Below are positions 16,073 through 24,569 of a stretch of 52,104 nt of DNA, one piece after another. The stretch is taken from assembly GCF_001700505.1 (NCBI RefSeq), contig NZ_MAPV01000077.1:791-52894 (forward strand), given 5' to 3'. The position numbers were made by a program, and so were the translations under genes. The stretch's first letter is position 1. Every line of letters starts with the position of its first letter. The stretch comes from Streptomyces mutomycini. GTDB lineage: Bacteria; Actinomycetota; Actinomycetes; Streptomycetales; Streptomycetaceae. The notes below the pieces were generated by a model, which saw only the letters and a program-made list of their open reading frames with translations, did no database searches and had not been told where the DNA came from.

Positions 16073-17191
16073 ATGAGCGACACCGCGCCGGCGGTCCCGC
16101 CCGGGACCGTGAAGTGCCTGGTCTGGGACCTCGACAACACGCTCTGGCACGGCACGCTGCTGGAGGACGAGAACGTCGTCCTGTCCGAGGCGAACCGTGA
16201 GGTGATCGTCGGCCTGGACGCCCGGGGTGTTCTGCAGTCGGTGTGCAGCCGCAACGACCATGACATCGCCTGGGCACGGCTGGAGGCCCTCGGCATCGCC
16301 GACTACTTCGTCGTCCCGGAGATCGGCTGGGGGCCCAAGTCGGACGCGGTACGCCGGATCGCCGACCGGCTGGATTTCGCTCCCGGCACCCTCGCGTTCA
16401 TCGACGACCAGCCGGCCGAGCGGGCTGAGGTCGCCTTCCACCTGCCCGAGGTGCGCTGTTACGCGGCACAGGACGCGACGACACTGCTGTCCCTGCCCGA
16501 GTTCAGCCCGAGGTCGGTGACCGTCGACTCGCGACAGCGCCGGACGATGTACCAGGCCGGCTTCCGGCGTACGGATGAGCGGGAGCGGTTCGCCGGTTCG
16601 TCCGAGGACTTCCTCCGCTCGCTGGACATGGTGATGCGCATCGGGCGGGCCACGGACGAGGAACTGTCACGGGTCGAGGAACTGACCCTGCGCACCAGCC
16701 AGATGAACGCGACCGGGGTGCATTACCCGGACGAGGTGCTGCGCGCGCTCCTCACCCTCCCGAGCCATGAGGTTCTGGTCACGACACTCACCGACCGCTT
16801 CGGGCCGCACGGCGCAGTGGGCGTGGTGCTGCTCGAGAAGCACGGACGGGCGTGGCACCTCAAGCTGCTCGCCACCTCGTGCCGTGTGGTGGCGTTCGGC
16901 GCCGGCACGATCATCCTGAACTGGCTGGTCGACCAGGCCGCCCTGGCCGGTGTCCATCTGCTGGCGGACTTCCGCGCCACCGACCGCAACCGGGTGATGG
17001 AGATCGCCTACCGGTTCGCGGGCTTCGACGAGCAGTCCTGCGACTGCCGGGACGAGATCCCGGAGAGTTCCGGTGAGGACGTCCTGCTGCTGCACCTCAC
17101 CGCCGAGCGGCGGGAGCCTCCGACGACGGTCCGGCTGATCGCTCCGGACATGACCGACCTGGCGCCGACCCGGGCGGGACTCCCGGACTGA
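16073..17191 (+). CDS. fkbH: FkbH-like HAD protein, glyceryl-ACP synthase
   Basis: A 372-residue HAD-superfamily protein with the catalytic DxDxT motif VWDLDNTLWHG (Asp19, Asp21) near the N-terminus and a C-terminal acetyltransferase-like part. FkbH relatives take 1,3-bisphosphoglycerate, dephosphorylate it and load a glyceryl group on a dedicated ACP, the first step to hydroxy- and methoxymalonyl-ACP. The RBS AAGGAG precedes ATG 16073. Glyceryl-ACP also feeds tetronate biosynthesis, but the FkbI and FkbK homologues next to it point to the methoxymalonyl route. The 84-bp gap from fkbI holds no clear terminator. Confidence 0.9.
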   Translation: MSDTAPAVPPGTVKCLVWDLDNTLWHGTLLEDENVVLSEANREVIVGLDARGVLQSVCSRNDHDIAWARLEALGIADYFVVPEIGWGPKSDAVRRIADRLDFAPGTLAFIDDQPAERAEVAFHLPEVRCYAAQDATTLLSLPEFSPRSVTVDSRQRRTMYQAGFRRTDERERFAGSSEDFLRSLDMVMRIGRATDEELSRVEELTLRTSQMNATGVHYPDEVLRALLTLPSHEVLVTTLTDRFGPHGAVGVVLLEKHGRAWHLKLLATSCRVVAFGAGTIILNWLVDQAALAGVHLLADFRATDRNRVMEIAYRFAGFDEQSCDCRDEIPESSGEDVLLLHLTAERREPPTTVRLIAPDMTDLAPTRAGLPD

Positions 17192-17252
17192 GTGCTGACG
17201 GTGCCTGGCCCGGGCCGGCCGGTGGGCCCGGTCCCGCAGCCACCGGCAGTGA

Positions 17253-17915
17253 TCACCTGCGGCGGACCAGAGTGATGCCGTCGGCCATCGGGAGCATGCA
17301 GACATCGACCCGCCGGTCGTCGCGGATCGTGGCATTGACCTCACGGACACCGGTGGTGTCCGCGTCGTCGGCGAGAGGGTCGATGACCCGGCCGAAGAAA
17401 AGCGTGTTGTCCACCACCACCATTCCGCCCGGCCGCACAAGCCGCAGTGCCAGTTCGTAATACCGAGGATAATTCGCTTTGTCGGCATCGATGAAAACGA
17501 GACCGAAGCGGTCGGAATAACCGTCGGCGAGCATTTTCTCAAGAAGGTCGGCCGCCGCGCCGATGCGAAGATCTATACGCCCGGAAACGCCCGCGCGCCG
17601 CCAGTGATCGGCGCCGATCTCCGGCCATCGGTCGGTGATGTCACAGGTGATCAACCGCCCGTGCGGCGGAAGGGCGCGGGCCATGCACAGGGTGCTGTAG
17701 CCGGTGAAGGTGCCGAGTTCCAGCACGTCGACGACCCCGGCCGACGCGATCAGGAACGCGAGGAGCTGTCCTTCTTCCGGCATGACCTGCATCGCTTCGC
17801 CATGGGGTAACTCCGCGGTCAACTGCCGCAGGTCGCGCAGAATGTCGTCCTCCCTGAGAGAGAACTCCCTGACGTATTCCAGAAGCTTCGGACCGGTTGC
17901 AATCTGATTCGCCAT
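17253..17915 (-). CDS. fkbG: FkbG-like SAM-dependent O-methyltransferase
   Basis: A 220-residue class I, metal-dependent catechol/caffeoyl-CoA-type O-methyltransferase: [16 protein letters not shown] binds SAM, and [13 protein letters not shown] and VDNTLFFG are typical metal/substrate segments. In methoxymalonyl-ACP operons the FkbG/Asm17 homologue methylates the 2-hydroxyl of hydroxymalonyl-ACP. It faces fkbH tail to tail, 61 bp apart, so it is transcribed separately. It has no RBS; a TAGGGT box 7 bp before the ATG suggests a leaderless mRNA. Part of the gene is visibly less GC-rich (for example 17,385-17,530), unlike its neighbours. Confidence 0.85.
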   Translation of the reverse strand: MANQIATGPKLLEYVREFSLREDDILRDLRQLTAELPHGEAMQVMPEEGQLLAFLIASAGVVDVLELGTFTGYSTLCMARALPPHGRLITCDITDRWPEIGADHWRRAGVSGRIDLRIGAAADLLEKMLADGYSDRFGLVFIDADKANYPRYYELALRLVRPGGMVVVDNTLFFGRVIDPLADDADTTGVREVNATIRDDRRVDVCMLPMADGITLVRRR

Positions 17916-17922
17916 GATGGCA

Positions 17923-17928
17923 ACCCTA
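17923..17928 (-). promoter_or_regulatory. -10 box of the O-methyltransferase gene, leaderless type
   Basis: Read on the minus strand, TAGGGT is followed by 7 bp and then the ATG, placing the expected transcription start at or next to the start codon. No good -35 hexamer and no ribosome binding site are seen. Confidence 0.45.
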
Positions 17929-18286
17929 GATGATGCGCCAAAGAAATTGAATAGTGCATTGCGAGGGCCGCGCCGAGGCCGTGACCGGGACCCGGAATCG
18001 CGTCCCGGTGATGCTCCGCCGCTTGCGGACAGAGGCTCCGGAGCGAGCCGCGGTAGCCACTTCGGCGCGACCTGCGGCGGGCTACTCTTCTTCCGGGCGA
18101 GAGGGACCCGGGTGGCGAAACTGTTCCGGCCTGATCCCGGCGGTAGCAGCCTGATGTCCGGGTGGTCCGGAAGGGGCTCGGGGAGCGGTTCGGCTCCCGG
18201 ACGGGCTCCCGGAATCCTCAGCGGCTCCCGGGCGGGCTGAGCCGTTCGCCGCCGTTCTGCTGCGTGGGAGACGCCTCCAGGAACGA
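17929..18286. other. Intergenic region, cluster boundary
   Basis: About 360 bp between the methyltransferase promoter and the tRNA terminator. Reading frames exist but have no RBS, no family motif and no coupling partner. GGGCTCGGGGAGCG- and GGCTCCCG-like motifs recur around 18,175-18,235. No attachment-site repeat or integrase gene is seen. It marks the change from secondary metabolism to core genes. Confidence 0.4.
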
Positions 18287-18325
18287 GTCAGGGGCCCGAC
18301 CCGCTAAGCGGATCAGGCCCCTGAC
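18287..18325 (-). terminator. Hairpin downstream of tRNA-Pro
   Basis: GTCAGGGGCC (18,287-18,296) pairs with GGCCCCTGAC (18,316-18,325), with a shorter CCGCT-AA-GCGG hairpin inside the loop. It lies just past the 3' end of the minus-strand tRNA and is its probable terminator or processing structure. There is no strong U-tract. Confidence 0.55.
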
Positions 18326-18340
18326 CTGGTGTTTCAGCTG

Positions 18341-18414
18341 TCGGGGTGGCGGGATTTGAACCCACGACCTCTTCGTCCCGAACGAAGCGCGCTGCCAAGC
18401 TGCGCTACACCCCG
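18341..18414 (-). tRNA. tRNA-Pro (anticodon CGG)
   Basis: The minus strand folds as a 74-nt tRNA: acceptor CGGGGTG/CACCCCG with discriminator A, a D-arm with GCGC/GCGC, an anticodon stem CTTCG/CGAAG around loop TTCGGGA (anticodon CGG), and a T-arm with GTGGG-TTCAAAT-CCCGC. CCA is not encoded, as is common in actinobacteria. It reads CCG, a frequent Pro codon in this genome. It lies at the border between the biosynthetic cluster and core chromosome. Confidence 0.95.
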
Positions 18415-18500
18415 ATGTCCACCGGTTGTCCCGGCGACACCGATTACTTTAGCCCACCGGCGCCCGGAGGCGAAATCCGGTTTTGTGCAGGGCAGGGGCT

Positions 18501-19439
18501 TCAGTCGCGGGGCGTGAGCGTCAGCAGGGTCGCCTCGGGCGGGCAGGCGAAGCGCACCGGGGTGTAGCGGTTCGTGCCGCAGCCCGCCGAGACGTGGAGG
18601 TAGGCGCGACGGTCGCCGACCGTGTGGCTGGAGAGGCCCTTCACCCGGTCCGTGTCCAGGTCGCAGTTGGTGACGAGAGCGCCGTAGAAGGGGATGCAGA
18701 GCTGCCCGCCGTGGGTGTGACCGGCCAGGACCAGGGGGTAACCGTCCGCCGTGAAGGCGTCCAGGGAGCGCAGGTACGGGGCGTGGACCACGCCGACCGA
18801 GAGGTCGGCGTCCGCCTCGGGGCCACCGGCGACCTCGGCGTAACGGTCCCGCTTGATGTGGGGGTCGTCAAGGCCGGTGAAGGCGATCTCCAGCCCGTCG
18901 GCCTTGATCCGGCCCCTGGTGTTGGAGAGGTTCAGCCAGCCGGCCTCGTCGAAGGCGTCCCGCATCGGCTCCCACGGGTTGTGGACGACGTCGACCGCCG
19001 GCGCGTTCCCGTTGAGCCCGTGCTTGCCCTGGGTCTTCTCCAGGAGATAGCGGACCGGGTTGCGCAGCTTCGGGCCGTAGTAGTCGTTGGAACCGAAGAC
19101 GTAGACCCCGGGGTACTCCATCAGCGGGCCGAGCGCGTCGAGCAGCTCGGGCACCGCCTCCGGGTCGGAGAGGTTGTCGCCGGTGTTCACCACGAAGTCC
19201 GGGCGCAGGCCCGCCAGCGACTGCAGCCAGGCGCGCTTCTTGCGCTGGCCGCTCACCATGTGGACGTCGGAGATCTGGAGTACGCGCAACGGGCGTGCTC
19301 CTTGGGGGAGTACGGGAACCGCGATCCGGCGGAGGCGGAACGAGCGTGCCTCGAATCCGGCCGCGTAGACGAGGCCGGCGGCACCGACCGCTGCGCCGAC
19401 TGCCGTGACTTTCAGGGGTACTCCGTAGCGTGCGCGCAT
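18501..19439 (-). CDS. YkuE-like metallophosphoesterase
   Basis: A 312-residue protein with an N-terminal hydrophobic segment (about 8-28), then a calcineurin-like phosphoesterase domain: ISDVHM, NTGDN, GSNDYYG (usually GNHD) and AGHTHGGQ supply the two-metal ligands. Members act as membrane-associated or periplasmic phosphodiesterases or lipid A/UDP-sugar-type hydrolases; the substrate here is unknown. It is divergent from the yqeY gene with 79 bp between starts. Confidence 0.85.
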   Translation of the reverse strand: MRARYGVPLKVTAVGAAVGAAGLVYAAGFEARSFRLRRIAVPVLPQGARPLRVLQISDVHMVSGQRKKRAWLQSLAGLRPDFVVNTGDNLSDPEAVPELLDALGPLMEYPGVYVFGSNDYYGPKLRNPVRYLLEKTQGKHGLNGNAPAVDVVHNPWEPMRDAFDEAGWLNLSNTRGRIKADGLEIAFTGLDDPHIKRDRYAEVAGGPEADADLSVGVVHAPYLRSLDAFTADGYPLVLAGHTHGGQLCIPFYGALVTNCDLDTDRVKGLSSHTVGDRRAYLHVSAGCGTNRYTPVRFACPPEATLLTLTPRD

Positions 19440-19518
19440 GGGCCCATCGTCGCAGAAACGATGCGGTGGGACGAAAACAGGCGGGCGACGGGTGCCCCGT
19501 ACCTGTCACAATCACCGC

Positions 19519-19983
19519 ATGACCACGCTCAAGTCCAAGCTCAAGGAAGACCTCACCACGGCCATGAAGGCGCGTGACGAGCTCACCTCGTCCACCCTCC
19601 GGCTCACCCTGACCGCGATCACCAAGGAAGAGGTCAGCGGCAAGACGTCGCGCGAGCTCTCCGACGACGAGGTGCAGAAGGTGATCGCCAAGGAGGCGAA
19701 GAAGCGCCGCGAGGCGGCCGAGGCCTTCGCACAGGGCGGCCGGACGGAGCAGGCCGAGCGGGAGAGGGCCGAGGGTGAGCTGCTCGACGCGTACTTGCCC
19801 AAGCAGCTGTCCGACGACGAGCTGAACGCGATCGTCGCGCAGGCTGTCGGGGAGGCGAAGGCCGCCGGTGCCGAGGGGCCGCGCGCGATGGGCGCCGTCA
19901 TGAAGATCGTCAACCCGAAGGTGGCAGGGCTCGCCGAGGGCGGCCGGGTCGCCGCCACGGTGAAGAAGCTGCTCGCGGGCTGA
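19519..19983 (+). CDS. yqeY: GatB/YqeY domain protein
   Basis: A 154-residue protein of the YqeY family, related to the C-terminal tRNA-binding domain of GatB. Characteristic are the N-terminal LKSKLKEDLTTAMKARDE, a mid KEAKKRREAAEAF helix and the C-terminal LPKQLSDDEL and GxVMKxVxPKV-like stretch. The molecular function is not established; a role linked to tRNA amidation is assumed from the domain. CACAAT lies 6 bp before the ATG and there is no Shine-Dalgarno, so it may be leaderless. Confidence 0.88.
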   Translation: MTTLKSKLKEDLTTAMKARDELTSSTLRLTLTAITKEEVSGKTSRELSDDEVQKVIAKEAKKRREAAEAFAQGGRTEQAERERAEGELLDAYLPKQLSDDELNAIVAQAVGEAKAAGAEGPRAMGAVMKIVNPKVAGLAEGGRVAATVKKLLAG

Positions 19984-19997
19984 GAGGCCGATGCGTG

Positions 19998-20043
19998 AAG
20001 TGAAGGAGGGGCGCCCCCGGCCGGGGGCGCCCCTCCTTCACTT
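19998..20043. terminator. 46-bp perfect palindrome, bidirectional terminator
   Basis: Two 23-bp arms, AAGTGAAGGAGGGGCGC... and the exact complement, meet without a spacer. It lies between the convergent yqeY and PBP genes and so would stop transcription from both sides. T-runs are absent, as usual in high-GC actinobacteria. Confidence 0.8.
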
Positions 20044-20070
20044 ATGACGTCGTCCGGGTGGACCGTACGG

Positions 20071-22296
20071 TCAGCGGCCGTTGCCGCCGCCGCGCCCGCC
20101 GTCGTTCCCGCCGATGAAGCCGGGCGGCAGGGTGATGCCGCCGATGGGGTCGCCGCCGGGCTTGTCGTTCTCGTTCCCGCCGCCCGTGTCCCCGCCGCGG
20201 CCCTTGTCCTTGGCCTTCTCCTTGGCGCGCGGCACCGAGATCGGGTTGAAGGCCGGGGTCTCCGAGGCGGTCAGTGCCCCGGTCATCGCCGTCTTCCAGA
20301 TGGGACCGGGAAGGCAGCCACCGCAGACCTTGTCGTAGTACTGGCCGCCGATGGTGATGTTGTACATCGGCACCTTCTTGCCGACGTCCGCACCCACCCA
20401 CACGGCCGTGGACAGGTTCGGCGTGTAGCCGACGAACCATGCGTCCACGCGGTCGTTGGTGGTACCGGTCTTGCCCGCGTTGTCGCGGTCCGTCAAGCCG
20501 GCCTGGGTGCCGGTCCCGTCCTCCACGACGCCCTTGAGCATCTGGTTGAGGGTGTCGGCCGTCTTCTCGCTCATCGCCCGCGAGCACGAGGACTTGGGTA
20601 CGCCGAGCTTCTTGCCGTTCGCGTCGGTGATGGCCTCGATGGCGATCGGCGTGCAGAACGTGCCGCGGTTGGCGAACGCCGCGTACGAGGCGGCCATGCC
20701 GAGCGGAGTGCTCTCCGTGCCGCCCAGGGTGATCGACGGGTTGTTGTCCGAGACGGGCTTGCCGTCGCCCCGCTCGTAGCCGAGCTTCTTCGCCATGGTG
20801 ACCGTCTCGCACAGCCCGGCCTGCTGTTCCAGTTTGGCGAAGTAGGTGTTGATCGACTTGCCGAGCGCGCTCGTCATGTCGAAGGCGCCCTTCTCGGACT
20901 CCATCTCGTTCTGGAGGTCCCAGTTCCCGCTTCCGACAGGCGATCCCGCGCAGTTCCGATAGGAGTTCATCGGCACCGAGATCTTCCAGTCGGAGCTGTA
21001 GCTCTGCGCCGGGCTGATGCCCTTCTCCAGTGCCGCGGCGGCCGTGATCGGCTTGAAGGTCGAGCCGACCTGGAAGCCGTAGGTGCTGCCGCCCAGCTTG
21101 TTGCTGACGGCGAGGTTCAGCACCGTCTCGTTCTTCTTCTGGTCCAGGCCGTAGGGCCTGGACTGGCCCATCGAGAGGATCTTGCCGGTACCGGGCTCGA
21201 CCTGCACCACCGAGGCGGCGACCTTGTCGTCCTTGTGGACCTTCGAGGTCGCGGCCTCGTTGGCCGCCTTCTGCGCGCGCGGCGAGAGAGTGGTCTTGAC
21301 GGTCAGACCGCCGAGGGCCCAGAGCTTCGAGCGCTCCTCCGGCGTCTTCCCGAAGGACGGGTCGGTCAGGACGGTCTTGCGCACGTAGTCGCAGAAGAAC
21401 CCGGCGCCGCTGACGGCTGTGATGCAGCCGCTGTTCGGCTTGCTGACCTTCAGCTCGATGGGGGCCGCGACAGCCTTGTCGGCCTCGTCCTGCGAGATGT
21501 TGCCGACGGCCGCCATGCGCTGGAGCACGATGTTGCGGCGCTTGGTCGCCTCCTCCGCGTCGTTGACCGGGTCGTACCGGGTCGGCGACTGGACGAGGCC
21601 GGCCAGCATCGCCGCCTCCTCCAGCTTGAGGTCCTTGGCGTGCTTGGAGAAGTAACGCTGCGAGGCGGCCTCGACGCCGTAGGCCTGCTGCCCGAAGAAC
21701 GTGATGTTGAGGTAGTTCTCCAGGATCTTCTTCTTGCCGAGCTCTTCCTCGACCTGGATCGCGTACTTCAGCTCACGGACCTTGCGGCCCAGGGTCTGCT
21801 GGGTGGCCTCGGCGACCTTGTCCGGGTCGTCGCCCGCCTCCTCCACGAAGACGTTCTTCACGTACTGCTGAGTGAGCGTCGAGGCGCCCTGCGCGGCACC
21901 GCCCTCCTGCACGTTGCGGTTCATCGCGCGCAGGATGCCCTTGAGGTCCACCGCGCCGTGCTGGTAGAACCGCGAGTCCTCGATCGCGACGATCGCGTCC
22001 TGCATGTACGGCGAGATGTCCTTGAGCGGGACGACGGTCCGGTCGCGCGAGTAGTCCGTCGCGATCAGCCCGCCCTCGTTGTCCAGGATCTTGATCCTCT
22101 GGCTCAGTGGCGGGGTCTTGAGGTTCGAAGGGATCTCGTCGAATCCCTCGACCGTTCCCTTGGCTGCGAGCCCCAGTGCGCCTGCGGCCGGCAGTGCGAT
22201 GCCGGCCAGTACAGCTCCGGAGAGTGCGGCGACACCGAGGAACTTGGCGGCCTGCTGGGTCGTCGTGAGACCCCCGCCTGAGCGCTTCTTTGGCAT
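20071..22296 (-). CDS. Class A penicillin-binding protein (transglycosylase-transpeptidase)
   Basis: A 741-residue bifunctional cell-wall synthase. A short basic N-terminus and one membrane segment (about 17-45) are followed by the GT51 glycosyltransferase domain with EDSRFYQHG (catalytic Glu) and GASTLTQQYVKN, and then a transpeptidase domain with GSTFKPITA (SxxK Ser), SIN and KTGTTND. A Gly/Asn/Asp-rich, disordered tail ends the protein. It polymerises glycan chains and cross-links peptides outside the membrane. It is divergent from wblA. A TAGGCT box lies 6 bp before the ATG, so the mRNA is probably leaderless. Confidence 0.93.
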   Translation of the reverse strand: MPKKRSGGGLTTTQQAAKFLGVAALSGAVLAGIALPAAGALGLAAKGTVEGFDEIPSNLKTPPLSQRIKILDNEGGLIATDYSRDRTVVPLKDISPYMQDAIVAIEDSRFYQHGAVDLKGILRAMNRNVQEGGAAQGASTLTQQYVKNVFVEEAGDDPDKVAEATQQTLGRKVRELKYAIQVEEELGKKKILENYLNITFFGQQAYGVEAASQRYFSKHAKDLKLEEAAMLAGLVQSPTRYDPVNDAEEATKRRNIVLQRMAAVGNISQDEADKAVAAPIELKVSKPNSGCITAVSGAGFFCDYVRKTVLTDPSFGKTPEERSKLWALGGLTVKTTLSPRAQKAANEAATSKVHKDDKVAASVVQVEPGTGKILSMGQSRPYGLDQKKNETVLNLAVSNKLGGSTYGFQVGSTFKPITAAAALEKGISPAQSYSSDWKISVPMNSYRNCAGSPVGSGNWDLQNEMESEKGAFDMTSALGKSINTYFAKLEQQAGLCETVTMAKKLGYERGDGKPVSDNNPSITLGGTESTPLGMAASYAAFANRGTFCTPIAIEAITDANGKKLGVPKSSCSRAMSEKTADTLNQMLKGVVEDGTGTQAGLTDRDNAGKTGTTNDRVDAWFVGYTPNLSTAVWVGADVGKKVPMYNITIGGQYYDKVCGGCLPGPIWKTAMTGALTASETPAFNPISVPRAKEKAKDKGRGGDTGGGNENDKPGGDPIGGITLPPGFIGGNDGGRGGGNGR

Positions 22297-22302
22297 GGGG
22301 GC

Positions 22303-22308
22303 AGCCTA
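22303..22308 (-). promoter_or_regulatory. -10 box of the PBP gene, leaderless type
   Basis: TAGGCT on the minus strand ends 6 bp before the ATG at 22,296. No ribosome binding site is present between them. Confidence 0.45.
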
Positions 22309-22694
22309 CGTTCTCATTCGCCGGACACGCGTATAGGCCTTGGCCTAAGCTGCTCTCAACTGTCACAGCAGTCCGAATTTGCATCAACCCCCCTGCACGG
22401 CCCTCAACGGAATTCAGCCAGCTGTCGTGGCGCTCCCGAATTCGCCTCGTGTGTAACTGAATGTCCGTTGCGACTTGGGGTTTCTGTCCCGATTCCGTCG
22501 GGAAGGTCCCGCATGTCCTCCCGTCACTCCTCTGGGTGATCTGCCGCGTACGCATAGTCCGTTCGGGCCATCCAAGATTGGGCCCGAAGGGGGTGTTGTG
22601 CTGTCGCCACCTTCCGTAACGTCCTCAACTGGCAACGGTGAATATGCCGCTGTCGCCGTGGGGGAGCCTCGATTCGGGAGAGGACGGCGCCGGG
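22309..22694 (+). other. Divergent regulatory region upstream of wblA
   Basis: About 385 bp without a supported gene and with lower GC than the flanks. Such a long region suits a developmentally regulated whiB-like gene. I see no certain -35/-10 pair; TAACGT near 22,617 is one possible -10. A GTG at 22,638 could start a longer WblA but lacks an RBS. Confidence 0.45.
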
Positions 22695-23072
22695 ATGGGC
22701 TGGGTAACCGACTGGAGTGCGCAGGCAGCCTGCCGCACTACCGATCCGGATGAATTGTTCGTACAAGGGGCAGCGCAGAACAGGGCCAAGGCGGTGTGCA
22801 CCGGATGCCCGGTGCGGACCGAATGCCTGGCCGACGCGCTGGACCATCGCGTCGAGTTCGGCGTGTGGGGCGGGATGACAGAGCGGGAGCGCCGCGCGTT
22901 GCTGCGCCGTCGGCCCACCGTCACGTCCTGGCGCCGCCTGCTGGAGACCGCCCGCAGTGAGTACGAGCGGTCCACAGGCATGCTGCCCGCAGCGGCGGGC
23001 CTGGACGACGGCCTGCGTGCCGACGGACTGCACGATGACGAACTGCACGAGACGTTCGCCGCCGTGGGGTAG
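22695..23072 (+). CDS. wblA: WhiB-family Fe-S regulator, WblA type
   Basis: Predicted 125 residues from ATG 22,695, preceded by GGGAGAGGA with a rather long 10-bp gap; a GTG at 22,638 in frame would add 19 residues. Four conserved Cys (AAC near the start, then VCTGC and TEC) bind a [4Fe-4S] cluster, GVWGGMTERERR is the WhiB turn, and LLRRRPTVTSWR is the basic C-terminal part. The sequence and its neighbours (PBP on one side, ArsA-like ATPases on the other) match WblA, known in streptomycetes to influence sporulation and to repress antibiotic production. It may therefore bear on expression of the nearby cluster, but that is inference. Confidence 0.9.
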   Translation: MGWVTDWSAQAACRTTDPDELFVQGAAQNRAKAVCTGCPVRTECLADALDHRVEFGVWGGMTERERRALLRRRPTVTSWRRLLETARSEYERSTGMLPAAAGLDDGLRADGLHDDELHETFAAVG

Positions 23073-23105
23073 CCGCGAGGGCTGCCCGCGGGCGTCCTGT
23101 CGGTG

Positions 23106-24569
23106 CTACGAAGCTCCGGCCGGGGTGGAAGCGGAACCGGTCGCCAGCAGTTCCCCTACGGCCCTGAGGCCTGCCAGGTCGTGCACGTCACCGGGCAGCG
23201 CGGCCACCTCGGTCACCAGGACCTCGGGGTGGAGCGTGGTGAAGCTGTCGCGGGTGTGCTGCTCGCGCGCGACGACCTGCATCCGCTCGGCGTGCAGCCG
23301 CAGCAGACCTGCGGTCAGCTGCTCGACGGACACCTCGACGGATACCTGGACGGACGCGGTGTCCGTGGCAGGTGTGTCGTGCCTGTCTGCTTCCGTGTGC
23401 GTGGGTGGCCCGGACGGGTCAGAGGACTTGTCGCCACGGCCGTGAGGCGCGGGGGTGTCTGAGGTCCGGTCGTGCTCGTGCGGCTCCTGCTGTGGTGGCT
23501 CGTGCGTGGAGGGCTCGTTGCCGTGCTCGGGGGAGAGCGGCGACTCCGGCGTTTCGGGAGAGGTGGCGGCCACCGGGTCCGCCGGGTCACCAAGGCCAGC
23601 CTTCCCGGCCGCCTGATCCACAATGCCGACGCTTTCAAGATTTTCTGCGGCTGCCAGCGCCCGCTCCTCGGAGAGCCGTGCGGCCTCGCTGCCGTGCACC
23701 CGGTTGAGGACCAGGCCGGCCAGCGGCATCTCCTCGGCGGCCAGCCGTTCCACGAAGTACGCGGCTTCGCGCAGCGCGTCCCGCTCAGGCGTCGCCACCA
23801 CGAGGAATGCCGTGCCGGGCGCCTGGAGCAGCTTGTACGTCGCGTCGGCCCGGGTACGGAATCCGCCGAACATCGAGTCCATCGCCGCGACGAAGGTCTG
23901 TACGTCGCGCAGGAACTGTCCGCCGAGCAGCTTGCCGAGGGTCCCCGTCATCATCGACATGCCGACGTTGAGGAATTTCATCCCGGCCCGTCCGCCGATC
24001 TTCGCCGGGGCGATCAGCAGCCGGATGAACTTGCCGTCCAGGAAGGAGCCGAGACGTTTCGGCGCGTCCAGGAAGTCCAGTGCGGAACGGGACGGCGGGG
24101 TGTCGACGATGATCAGGTCCCACTCGTCGCGCGCCCGCAGCTGTCCGAGCTTCTCCATCGCCATGTATTCCTGCGTGCCCGCGAAACCGGCCGAGAGCGA
24201 CTGGTAGAAGGGGTTGTCCAGGATCGCTCGTGCCCGCTCGGCGTCCGTGTGCGCCTCGACGGTCTCGTCGAAGGTGCGCTTCATGTCGAGCATCATGGCG
24301 TGCAGCTCGCCGTCGCCCTCGATGTCCTCGACCCGGCGCGGGATGTTGTCCAGCCGGTCGATGCCCATGGACTGGGCGAGCCGGCGGGCCGGGTCGATCG
24401 TGAGGACGACGACCTTGCGGCCCCGCTCGGCCGCCCGCACCCCGAGCGCCGCCGCGGTCGTGGTCTTGCCCACGCCGCCGGATCCGCAGCACACGACGAT
24501 ACGGATCTCGGGGTCGTCCAGGAGCGCGTCGGTCTCCAGACCCGCTGCGACGTCCGTGCTCGGCGTCAT
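23106..24569 (-). CDS. ArsA/Get3-like ATPase with long C-terminal tail
   Basis: This 487-residue SIMIBI-class ATPase has CCGSGGVGKTTTAAALG (deviant Walker A), TIDPARRLA, and VDTPPSR as switch region. The ATPase core covers about 20-325. A Pro/Glu/His/Thr-rich, low-complexity stretch (about 330-405) and a separate C-terminal segment follow, longer than normal for the family. It overlaps the partner ATPase gene by 4 bp (ATGA). Paired ArsA-like proteins of actinobacteria are not proven arsenite pumps and no ArsB is nearby; protein targeting or a dimeric scaffold is as likely. Confidence 0.85.
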   Translation of the reverse strand: MTPSTDVAAGLETDALLDDPEIRIVVCCGSGGVGKTTTAAALGVRAAERGRKVVVLTIDPARRLAQSMGIDRLDNIPRRVEDIEGDGELHAMMLDMKRTFDETVEAHTDAERARAILDNPFYQSLSAGFAGTQEYMAMEKLGQLRARDEWDLIIVDTPPSRSALDFLDAPKRLGSFLDGKFIRLLIAPAKIGGRAGMKFLNVGMSMMTGTLGKLLGGQFLRDVQTFVAAMDSMFGGFRTRADATYKLLQAPGTAFLVVATPERDALREAAYFVERLAAEEMPLAGLVLNRVHGSEAARLSEERALAAAENLESVGIVDQAAGKAGLGDPADPVAATSPETPESPLSPEHGNEPSTHEPPQQEPHEHDRTSDTPAPHGRGDKSSDPSGPPTHTEADRHDTPATDTASVQVSVEVSVEQLTAGLLRLHAERMQVVAREQHTRDSFTTLHPEVLVTEVAALPGDVHDLAGLRAVGELLATGSASTPAGAS

